This document shows, one piece after another, positions 1-7,681 of a stretch of 64,000 bases of DNA (within the stretch, counting starts at the first letter, position 1; every line of letters begins with the position of its first letter). The stretch comes from Microbulbifer aggregans (GTDB taxonomy: Bacteria; Pseudomonadota; Gammaproteobacteria; Pseudomonadales; Cellvibrionaceae). The translations under genes were made by a program, and so were the position numbers. The stretch is taken from the NCBI RefSeq assembly GCF_001750105.1, contig NZ_CP014143.1, positions 3,503,501-3,567,500 of the forward strand. Direction: 5' to 3'. Under the pieces are notes generated by a model, which did no database searches, was not told where the DNA came from, and saw only the letters and a list, made by a program, of their open reading frames with translations.

Positions 1-185
1 GCAGCAGTGCCGGTTTTCTGTGCCCGCTCCCGTGCCTTGGCAACCCGATCCATCTGGGCATCCAGGGATTTGGTCGTTGATTCCACAGCCTTTTCGGCTT
101 TGGTGACGACTGGTGAAACAGCTGCGGTGGCTTTTGCCTTCGCAGGGCGCTTGGCCTGTTTTCTCTTCTTTGCTACTCGTGCCAT
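1..185 (-). CDS. Lys/Ala-rich protein, N-terminal part (runs off window)
   Basis: Reading from ATG at 185 towards position 1, 61 codons are open and the gene continues outside the window. The start is supported by an AGGAGA Shine-Dalgarno about 6 nt upstream. The N-terminus is extremely basic (MARVAKKRKQAKRPAKAKAT), followed by a Lys/Glu/Ala-rich stretch likely to be helical. This composition is seen in histone-H1-like or AlgP-type DNA-associated proteins, but with only a third or less of the protein visible I do not assign a function. It is transcribed in the same direction as hemH and lies downstream of it. Confidence 0.6.
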   Translation of the reverse strand, partial: MARVAKKRKQAKRPAKAKATAAVSPVVTKAEKAVESTTKSLDAQMDRVAKARERAQKTGTA

Positions 186-417
186 CCCTTGTCTCCTGTC
201 AGAGTCGGAAAACTACCTCTGCAATCAATCTAAAAGTGTGCTGGCAGTATTGCCGTTTTGCTGCCCCGGGACTTTTTACCCATCTCCCGAGTAGAAGTAA
301 CAGCAAGCCGCAACGATTTTAACGATGCAACCATATCAAAGTTAATAAAAAAAAATTGCTTTGCAAGGGAAAAGGGGAAAAAAACGGTTTTTTGGGCAAT
401 AAAAAATTGCTTTTCCC

Positions 418-455
418 AAAATTTGCCGCCGCCCGGACACGAAAACGGCGGCAAA
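418..455 (-). terminator. Rho-independent terminator after hemH
   Basis: A perfect 10-bp inverted repeat (422-431 with 446-455, core GCCGCCG/CGGCGGC) with a 14-nt loop lies 17 nt past the hemH stop. On the minus strand it is followed by TTTT. The rest of the 286-nt gap (186-471) is very A/T-rich with poly-A and poly-T tracts; I see no gene in it. Confidence 0.7.
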
Positions 456-471
456 GAGGATTCTCTATCAT

Positions 472-1482
472 TCAGCCGGACTGTTTTGAGGGGACCGGTA
501 ACTTTTCTTCGACAATCCTGGCCAAGGCTTCGATATGATCCGGCCGTAGATTGAGAGCGGGGATGTAACGATATTCCCCACCCCCCGCTTCGACAAAATT
601 AGCGCGATTCTCTTCTGCAATTTCCTCGATGGTTTCGAGGCAATCTGCCGCGAAGGCCGGGCAAATCACATCGACACTGCCCACGCCCTTTATGCCCCAC
701 TCTTCCAGGGTTTTGTCCGTGTAAGGCTGAAGCCACTCCGCCTTACCAAAGCGGGACTGGAAACAGAGCTGCCACTGCTGCTCGTCGAGCCCCAGCTCCG
801 CCGCCAGATGCTCGGCGGTCTCGCGGCACTGGAGATAATAGGGGTCTCCCTTGTCAACATTCGCCTTGGGGATACCATGAAATGACAGCAGCAGTTTTTC
901 GGCTGCGCCATGCTTATCCCAATGCTCGCGCACTGAGTTTGCCAGGGCTCGCACGTACATCGGGTGGCGGTAGTAATTATGCACCACAGAGATATTCGGA
1001 ATATTCCTGTTAGTGCGATAGATCTGCGCCACCTGGTCGTAAATCGAGCCCGTCGTCGTGGCGGAATACTGCGGATAGAGCGGAAAAACCATAAAGGAAT
1101 CAAAGCCTTCCCGCTGCAGGCGCTCCACCACATCAGCAAGGCGGGGTTCGCCATAGGTCATGGCGAACTCAACACGAATATCCGGCCGGTTTTCCCGTAA
1201 CTGCTCCTGCAACAGTTCCGACTGCCGACGGGTGTAATAAAACAACGGGGCACCCTCTACGGGAGCACCATCGAGGCCGGTATCCCAGATTTCTGCATAG
1301 GCTGGTGCGATCCTCCCCGGCCTGAGGGGCAAAATGATCCCGTGGAGGATAGGCAACCAGACCAAACGTGGAATTTCGACTACTCGGGGGTCGGAGAGAA
1401 ACTCTCGCAGAAATTGCCGCACTGCCGGGGCACTCGGCTCCGCAGGCGTTCCCAGGTTCATCAGGATAACCGCTGTCGACAT
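472..1482 (-). CDS. hemH: Ferrochelatase
   Basis: Inserts Fe2+ into protoporphyrin IX, the last step of protoheme synthesis, at the cytoplasmic face of the membrane. The 336-residue product starts MSTAVILMNLGTPAEP, the typical beginning of the family, and carries the LLSFHGIP motif with the catalytic histidine and the C-terminal CPAFAADCLETIEEI segment with the conserved glutamate. An upstream in-frame ATG at 1572 would add 30 residues that do not look like the family and would run back into the adk terminator; the ATG at 1482 has a CAGGA Shine-Dalgarno and is preferred. It lies downstream of adk on the same strand but behind that terminator, so it probably has its own promoter. Confidence 0.96.
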   Translation of the reverse strand: MSTAVILMNLGTPAEPSAPAVRQFLREFLSDPRVVEIPRLVWLPILHGIILPLRPGRIAPAYAEIWDTGLDGAPVEGAPLFYYTRRQSELLQEQLRENRPDIRVEFAMTYGEPRLADVVERLQREGFDSFMVFPLYPQYSATTTGSIYDQVAQIYRTNRNIPNISVVHNYYRHPMYVRALANSVREHWDKHGAAEKLLLSFHGIPKANVDKGDPYYLQCRETAEHLAAELGLDEQQWQLCFQSRFGKAEWLQPYTDKTLEEWGIKGVGSVDVICPAFAADCLETIEEIAEENRANFVEAGGGEYRYIPALNLRPDHIEALARIVEEKLPVPSKQSG

Positions 1483-1569
1483 GTATTTGATCCTGTTGGT
1501 GATAGGTCTGAGCAGAGAACCATTTACACAAAAGGCTACACTATCGCCCACTTGCGCGCTCAACGGGCA

Positions 1570-1597
1570 CAAAAAAGCCCCCGAATGGGGGCTTTCT
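1570..1597 (-). terminator. Rho-independent terminator after adk
   Basis: Inverted repeat AAAGCCCCC-GAAT-GGGGGCTTT (1574-1595). On the minus strand the stem is followed by a T6 tract. It sits 24 nt past the adk stop and separates adk from hemH. The A-rich 5' side also makes it usable in the opposite direction. Confidence 0.88.
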
Positions 1598-1620
1598 TAC
1601 GAAGGGAATCGTGGTACGGA

Positions 1621-2292
<672 letters not shown>

Positions 2293-2500
2293 TTATCGGA
2301 CGTGCCAATGCCCGGCGCGCCAAAAGAGCGCTACCTTACACGCTGCCCCTGACTAGGGCAAGGCTGCCGAGTGGCCGTGAGCCGGGGGACGCAGCCAATC
2401 ACGACGTCTTATGGACGCTCGGTCACACAACCAGCGCTATGCTCTTTAGCGGACACGGGCAACAAGCGCTGAGCTCCCTACCCATCAGAGGGATCAAACG

Positions 2501-3496
2501 ATGAAAATCGCCATCTTTAATGCGCGGGAATATGACAAGCGTTGTCTCGACCGTTATAACCGCCAGTACCGTCACGAACTGCATTACGTCGACACTCACC
2601 TGGACGAACAAACCCTGGTGCTGGCCGACGATGCCAAAGCCGTCTGCGTTTTCGTGAATGACCCGGTTCCGAGATCCCTGCTGAAGCGGATGCGGAGCCA
2701 GGGCATTCAGATGCTGGCGTTGCGCTCTGCAGGATTCAATCACGTTGACATCTCAGCAGCCAACGAACTGGGCATTCTGGTTGCCAATGTGCCCGGATAT
2801 TCCCCCTACGCCGTGGCCGAACACGCTACAGGGCTGATTCTCGCCCTGATCCGACGGCTGGTGCGGGCACAGGCCCGGGTTCGCGAGGGAAATTTTTCCC
2901 TGGAGGGGCTGATGGGATTCGACCTCCACGGCAAGACTGTCGGGATCGTCGGAACCGGCAAGATTGGCTCCGTATTTGCGCGGATCATGCACGGCTTTGG
3001 TTGTGAGCTACTGGGGACTGACCCCGTAGAAAGTGAGGAATGCCGCAAGCTGGGAATGCGTTACGTGAATTTCGAGACGCTGTGCCGCAACTCGGACATC
3101 ATCTCCCTGCACTGCCCGCTCCTGCCCGATACCAGGCACCTGGTGGACGAGAAGGCAATCAACGAGATGCGCGATCGGGTTTGCCTCATCAACACTTCGC
3201 GTGGCGGTGTGATCGACACGACAGCCATTATCCGCGGGCTGAAATCAGGCAAAATCGGCTACCTGGGACTGGATGTTTACGAGGAGGAGGAAAACCTGTT
3301 TTTTGAGGATCACTCCGACTCAGTAATCAGTGATGACATATTTGCACGTCTTCTCACCTTCAACAATGTGATGGTCACGGGACATCAGGCGTATTTCACC
3401 CACGAGGCGATCAGCAATATCGCCAGGACCACTCTGGAGAATGTCGGGGAATTCGAAAAAACCGGCAGTTGCTCCAACCAGCTGATCGCCAGGTAA
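2501..3496 (+). CDS. D-2-hydroxyacid dehydrogenase (D-lactate dehydrogenase-like)
   Basis: NAD-dependent reduction of a 2-ketoacid, most likely pyruvate to D-lactate, in the cytoplasm. The 331-residue protein has a Rossmann motif GIVGTGKIGSVFA (around 150-162), the NTSRGG motif with the substrate-binding arginine, a glutamate in LDVYEEE and the catalytic histidine in GHQAYFT. The short linker and ENLFFED insert resemble the LdhA/fermentative group rather than phosphoglycerate or erythronate dehydrogenases. The start has an AGAGGGA Shine-Dalgarno. It stands alone, convergent with mazG. The exact substrate cannot be read from sequence. Confidence 0.85.
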   Translation: MKIAIFNAREYDKRCLDRYNRQYRHELHYVDTHLDEQTLVLADDAKAVCVFVNDPVPRSLLKRMRSQGIQMLALRSAGFNHVDISAANELGILVANVPGYSPYAVAEHATGLILALIRRLVRAQARVREGNFSLEGLMGFDLHGKTVGIVGTGKIGSVFARIMHGFGCELLGTDPVESEECRKLGMRYVNFETLCRNSDIISLHCPLLPDTRHLVDEKAINEMRDRVCLINTSRGGVIDTTAIIRGLKSGKIGYLGLDVYEEEENLFFEDHSDSVISDDIFARLLTFNNVMVTGHQAYFTHEAISNIARTTLENVGEFEKTGSCSNQLIAR

Positions 3497-3527
3497 CCGC
3501 TGCGGCGACAGGCTGAAGCCCAACGCA

Positions 3528-4343
3528 TCAATTCTTTTCTTGTTCTTTCGCCCGGTTCCAGAGCTGGTCCAACTCTTCCAGAGAGGCATCGGAAGGTTGG
3601 CGCCCCTGCGTCCGCAACGCTCTCTCGACCGAATTGAAGCGCCGTTCAAATTTGCGGTTGCAGTCCCGCAGCGCAGTTTCCGGGTCGACGCGCAGGTGGC
3701 GAGCGGCATTCACGCAGGAGAAAAGCAGGTCTCCCAGTTCTTCCCGGGTATGCGCCTCATTTTCTGAGGCGATCGCAGCGCGCAATTCAGCGATTTCCTC
3801 TTCGATTTTTGCCAGCACACCGTCCACTGCCGGCCAGTCAAACCCAACCCGGGCGGCCCGTTTCTGCAGCTTGGCAGCCCGTGTCAGCGCCGGCAGCCCC
3901 ACCGCCACGCCATCGAGCGCACCGGCCTCGCCCTTGGCACTGCGCTCTTCCGCCTTGATGGCCTCCCAGTTCTGCTTTACCTGCGCCTCATCGACGGCTC
4001 CGGCATGGTTATCGCCGTAGAGTTCACCACTGGGAAAAACATGGGGATGGCGCCGGACCAGTTTGCGCACCAGGGTGTCCACGATTCGGGAGAAATCAAA
4101 ATGCCCGGCTTCGCGCCCCAGCTGCGCATAGAAAATCACCTGGAAGAGCAGATCCCCAAGCTCCTCGTGCAGGTGGTCGAAATCTTCGGCTTCGATGGCT
4201 TCCGCCACCTCGTACGCCTCTTCGATGGTGGAGGGCACAATCGTGGAAAAGTCCTGTTTCAGGTCCCAGGGGCAGCCGCCGTCCGGGTTGCGTAACTGCA
4301 CCATCAGGAACAGCAGGTCGTCAACGGAATAGTGTTTTTCCAT
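3528..4343 (-). CDS. mazG: Nucleoside triphosphate pyrophosphohydrolase MazG
   Basis: Hydrolyses NTPs/dNTPs to NMP + PPi; in E. coli it is linked to lowering ppGpp and cleaning nucleotide pools. The 271-residue protein has two MazG repeats, each with a metal-binding pattern: GGCPWD...EEAYEVAEAI...EELGDLLFQV in the first and EEIAELRAAI...EELGDLLFSCVN in the second. The ATG at 4343 has a GGGAG Shine-Dalgarno; a GTG six codons upstream lacks one. It begins 27 nt after the relA stop, so it is co-transcribed with relA, the same pairing as in E. coli and Pseudomonas. Confidence 0.95.
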   Translation of the reverse strand: MEKHYSVDDLLFLMVQLRNPDGGCPWDLKQDFSTIVPSTIEEAYEVAEAIEAEDFDHLHEELGDLLFQVIFYAQLGREAGHFDFSRIVDTLVRKLVRRHPHVFPSGELYGDNHAGAVDEAQVKQNWEAIKAEERSAKGEAGALDGVAVGLPALTRAAKLQKRAARVGFDWPAVDGVLAKIEEEIAELRAAIASENEAHTREELGDLLFSCVNAARHLRVDPETALRDCNRKFERRFNSVERALRTQGRQPSDASLEELDQLWNRAKEQEKN

Positions 4344-4370
4344 GGTGCGCTCCCTTTCCACGTCGGGCCG

Positions 4371-6614
4371 TCAGTGCAGCATGCGCCGCTTGGCCGAGGC
4401 CACGTTCGGCAACTGGTTGATGCGATGGAGCACGCGACTCAGCTCCTCGAAGTTGTGAATTTCCGCCGTCAGCACCATGTCCACCGTATGCTTGTGCTTG
4501 TTGGAGCGGGTTTGCATGGCGGTAATGTTGATACGCTGGCTGTCCAACATGGCAGTGATATCGCGCAGCAAGCCGTGGCGGTCATATGCCTCGATCATAA
4601 TTTCCACCGCGTAGAGTTCCTTGGGTTTTTCCGCCCACTCCACCTGCAACACCCGCTCGTGCTCGTCCGCATACATGCGCAACATGTTGGGACAGTCCTT
4701 GCGATGGATTGATACCCCGCGGCCAAGGGTGATGTAACCCATGATGTCGTCACCGGGTACCGGGTTACAGCAGCGGGCAATATGGGTCATCAGGTTGCCC
4801 ACACCGTCGATATAAACATCGGTCATGCCCTCGCCGCGCGCCACGGAGGCGGTAAGGGAGGGAGTCGGCTCCACACGGTCGACCTTGACCATGCGCTGGG
4901 CCGCGTTGAGCACCTGCCCCACGCCAATATCCCCGGCGCCGACCGCCGCGTAGAGATCGTCGAGGGAGTGCATATTGAGCTTCGCAGCCAGTTTCTCGAA
5001 ATCGAAGTCAATCAACGCCAGCTGTTTGAATTCACCATCGAGGATGCTGCGGCCATCGGCAATATTCTGGTCACGGGCCTGCTGCTTGAACCAGTGAATA
5101 ACCTTGGCGCGGGCCCGGGAAGTCGTGATATAGCCCATGCCAGGTGAAAGCCAGTCACGGCTCGGCGCCTCGCGTTTGCCGGTGAGAATTTCCACCTGGT
5201 TGGCCGTCTGCAGCTCGTGGTTCAGCGGCACGATGCGACCATCCACCTTGGCGCCGCGGCAGCGGTGGCCGATCTCGGTGTGAATCTTGTAGGCGAAGTC
5301 CAGGGGCGTCGCGCCCCGGGGCAGGTCCACCACATGGCCATCGGGCGTGAACACGTAGATGCGAGTGTCGACGTCGCTGGACTGCAGGTCGTCCTGCAGG
5401 GGATTGCCGCCGACCTCCTCGTGCCAATCCAGTACCTGCCGCAACCAGGAAATTTTCTGCTCGTAGCCGTCCTGGCCCTCGGACTTCTGGTCGGTACCCT
5501 TGTAGCGCCAGTGCGCGCAGACCCCGTACTCCGCTTCCTCGTGCATGGCAAAGGTGCGGATCTGCACTTCCAGCACTTTACGCTCCGGACCGATTACTGC
5601 CGTGTGCAGGGAGCGGTAGCCGTTTTCCTTTGGCGAGGCGATGTAATCGTCAAACTCGTTAGGAATGTTTCGCCACAGGTTGTGCACGATACCCAGTACT
5701 GCGTAGCAGTCGCGCACAGTGGGCACCAGGATTCGCACCGCACGGATGTCGTAAACCTGCGAAAAGCCGATATTCTTGCGGCGCATTTTGCGCCAGATGC
5801 TGTAGATATGCTTGGCACGGCCGTAAACATCGCCCTCGATGTCCGCACGCTGCAGTTCACTGCGCAGCAGCTCAAGTACCTCGTCGATGTACTTCTGCCG
5901 GGCAAGGCGCTTTTCGTCCAGCAGCTTGGCAATCTGCTTGTAGTCATCCGGTTCCAGGTAGCGGAAGGAAAGATCTTCCAGCTCCCATTTGATATGGCCG
6001 ATGCCCAGGCGGTGGGCCAGCGGCGCGTAGACATCGGCCACTTCCCGGGCCACCCGCCGGCGCTTGGCCGGATCGGCATTCTTGGCCGCGCGAATTGCGC
6101 AGGTGCGCTCGGCCAGCTTGATCAGCGCTACACGGACATCGTCAACCAGCGCCACCAGCATGCGGCGGATATTCTCGGAGTGCTCTTCGACCGCCAGGCT
6201 CTGCTTCTTGCCCGTCTCCGCACTCTGGCTGCGGATGGCCGCCATTCGCAACACACCGCGGATCAGCTTGGCGACGGTCTTGCCGAACTCTTCCTCGACT
6301 TTCTTGAGCGGCAGGCGTTTTTCACGTACCGCCCGGTAAAGAACCGCCGCACAGAGCGCCTCCCCATCAATCTGCAGGTCGGCGAGAATCTCGGCCATTT
6401 CCAGGCCGGTCAGAAAACTGCTGGCACCCTCTGCCCAGATATTCTCGGCGGCAATCGCCTGCTTTTCTGCCTCGGCACTCATCTCGGCCGCGCGGCGCAG
6501 GGTTACCAGCGCACCACCGTCCAGGCTCGCCAGGGTCTGCACATGACGCAGCCAGGACTCGAGATCCAGCTCGCCGTCGGAGCCGATGGAATGATGTTTG
6601 CGGACTTGGACCAT
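4371..6614 (-). CDS. relA: GTP pyrophosphokinase (ppGpp synthetase I)
   Basis: Ribosome-associated alarmone synthetase, transferring pyrophosphate from ATP to GTP/GDP when uncharged tRNA is bound. The 747-residue order is: degenerate HD-type hydrolase domain, synthetase domain with the GYRSLHTAV motif and EYGVCAHWRYK, TGS domain (RIYVFTPDGHVVDLPRGATP, about 405-465), helical/zinc-finger region ending in ARCCNPVPGD, C-terminal ACT domain. The hydrolase HDxxED signature is replaced by YRAVREKRL, so this is RelA and not bifunctional SpoT. It lies 18 nt after cysM and is followed by mazG. The usual neighbour rlmD is not between cysM and relA. Confidence 0.97.
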   Translation of the reverse strand: MVQVRKHHSIGSDGELDLESWLRHVQTLASLDGGALVTLRRAAEMSAEAEKQAIAAENIWAEGASSFLTGLEMAEILADLQIDGEALCAAVLYRAVREKRLPLKKVEEEFGKTVAKLIRGVLRMAAIRSQSAETGKKQSLAVEEHSENIRRMLVALVDDVRVALIKLAERTCAIRAAKNADPAKRRRVAREVADVYAPLAHRLGIGHIKWELEDLSFRYLEPDDYKQIAKLLDEKRLARQKYIDEVLELLRSELQRADIEGDVYGRAKHIYSIWRKMRRKNIGFSQVYDIRAVRILVPTVRDCYAVLGIVHNLWRNIPNEFDDYIASPKENGYRSLHTAVIGPERKVLEVQIRTFAMHEEAEYGVCAHWRYKGTDQKSEGQDGYEQKISWLRQVLDWHEEVGGNPLQDDLQSSDVDTRIYVFTPDGHVVDLPRGATPLDFAYKIHTEIGHRCRGAKVDGRIVPLNHELQTANQVEILTGKREAPSRDWLSPGMGYITTSRARAKVIHWFKQQARDQNIADGRSILDGEFKQLALIDFDFEKLAAKLNMHSLDDLYAAVGAGDIGVGQVLNAAQRMVKVDRVEPTPSLTASVARGEGMTDVYIDGVGNLMTHIARCCNPVPGDDIMGYITLGRGVSIHRKDCPNMLRMYADEHERVLQVEWAEKPKELYAVEIMIEAYDRHGLLRDITAMLDSQRINITAMQTRSNKHKHTVDMVLTAEIHNFEELSRVLHRINQLPNVASAKRRMLH

Positions 6615-6632
6615 GACTAATTCGCGACCGGT

Positions 6633-7523
6633 TTACTGACTGAACAATCCGGAGGAGAGGTAACGGTCTCCCCGATCGCAGATGATGGCAACGATGGTGG
6701 CGTTTTCCACCTCAGCAGAAACCTGCAAAGCCGCCGCAACTGCACCACCGGAGGAAACACCGGCGAATATGCCCTCTTCGCGGGCCAGGCGCCGTGTCAT
6801 TTCTTCTGCTTTCGCCTGATCCATATCGATCACCCGATCCACCTCTTCAGGTACGAAGATCTGTGGAAGATAAGCCTGTGGCCAGCGACGGATGCCGGGA
6901 ATACTTGAGCCCTCCGTGGGCTGCAGGCCAACGATCTGGATATCCGGATTCTGCTGCTTGAGGTAACGACCACAGCCCATGATGGTACCGGTGGTTCCCA
7001 TGGAGGAAATGAAGTGAGTCACCTCACCGCCGGTCTGGCGCCAGATCTCCGGGCCCGTGCCCTCCAGATGCGCCAGCGGATTGTCCGTATTGGCGAACTG
7101 GTTCAACACAAGCCCCTTGCCCTCGCGCTGCATTTCCAGGGCCAGGTCGCGGGCACCTTCCATGCCCGCCTCACCGGATACCAGAATCAGCTCCGCACCA
7201 TAGGCCGTCATGGCTGCCTTGCGTTCTTCAGTCGCGGTTTCCGGCATGATCAGGATCATGCGATAGCCCTTGATCGCCGCGGCCATGGCCAGCGCAATGC
7301 CGGTGTTGCCACTGGTGGCCTCAATGAGGGTGTCGCCGGGCTTGATCTGGCCGCGCGCCTCGGCGTGGCTGATCATGGACAGGGCAGGCCGATCCTTGAC
7401 CGAGCCCGCGGGATTATTCCCTTCGAGCTTGAGAAGAATGGTGTTGCTGGTGTTCCCTGGCAGGCGCTGCAGCCTGACCAGCGGCGTATTGCCGACACAG
7501 TCGGCAATCGTTGGGTAATCCAT
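6633..7523 (-). CDS. cysM: Cysteine synthase B (O-acetylserine sulfhydrylase)
   Basis: PLP enzyme that makes cysteine from O-acetylserine and sulfide (CysM types also accept thiosulfate). The 296-residue protein has the PLP lysine in GSVKDRP (Lys43), the substrate loop TSGNTG (70-75) and the glycine-rich phosphate loop MGTTGTIMG. Its short length, the C-terminal GDRYLSSGLF and the relA neighbour favour CysM over CysK. It is transcribed away from the adjacent barA-like kinase gene, a conserved arrangement in pseudomonads. Confidence 0.94.
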   Translation of the reverse strand: MDYPTIADCVGNTPLVRLQRLPGNTSNTILLKLEGNNPAGSVKDRPALSMISHAEARGQIKPGDTLIEATSGNTGIALAMAAAIKGYRMILIMPETATEERKAAMTAYGAELILVSGEAGMEGARDLALEMQREGKGLVLNQFANTDNPLAHLEGTGPEIWRQTGGEVTHFISSMGTTGTIMGCGRYLKQQNPDIQIVGLQPTEGSSIPGIRRWPQAYLPQIFVPEEVDRVIDMDQAKAEEMTRRLAREEGIFAGVSSGGAVAAALQVSAEVENATIVAIICDRGDRYLSSGLFSQ

Positions 7524-7667
7524 AAGCGAGCTTGTTCCAACGAAAAGCGGAGCGCCATTCTACCTTCCAGGCCGGCCACCCGCGACCTCCCGGTGCCGAC
7601 AATGACGTGCGCCTATCAGTCTCGGGCCCAAGGAGGTAGAATCGAACAAAAATAACACGATCATCAA

Positions 7668-7681
7668 TCGGGGGTTCCCCC
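7668..7681 (+). promoter_or_regulatory. G5-TT-C5 inverted repeat over the barA ribosome binding region
   Basis: GGGGGTTCCCCC occupies 7670-7681 and touches the ATG at 7682. The G-run is the only Shine-Dalgarno-like sequence, so pairing with the C-run (a 4-bp stem around a 4-nt loop) would hide it. That it regulates translation is inference. Confidence 0.35.

Noticed and set aside
340..420. Poly-A/poly-T tracts near position 350-415 as a small RNA or origin-like region
   Set aside because: Only A/T-rich sequence with short imperfect repeats beyond the hemH terminator; no promoter-terminator pair that defines a transcript.
1483..1572. N-terminal extension of HemH from an upstream ATG
   Set aside because: It would start inside the adk terminator, lacks a Shine-Dalgarno and does not resemble ferrochelatase N-termini.
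5217..6620. A 467-codon open frame on the plus strand opposite relA
   Set aside because: It is the antisense of a clear RelA gene in a high-G+C genome; no start signal and no recognisable domain.
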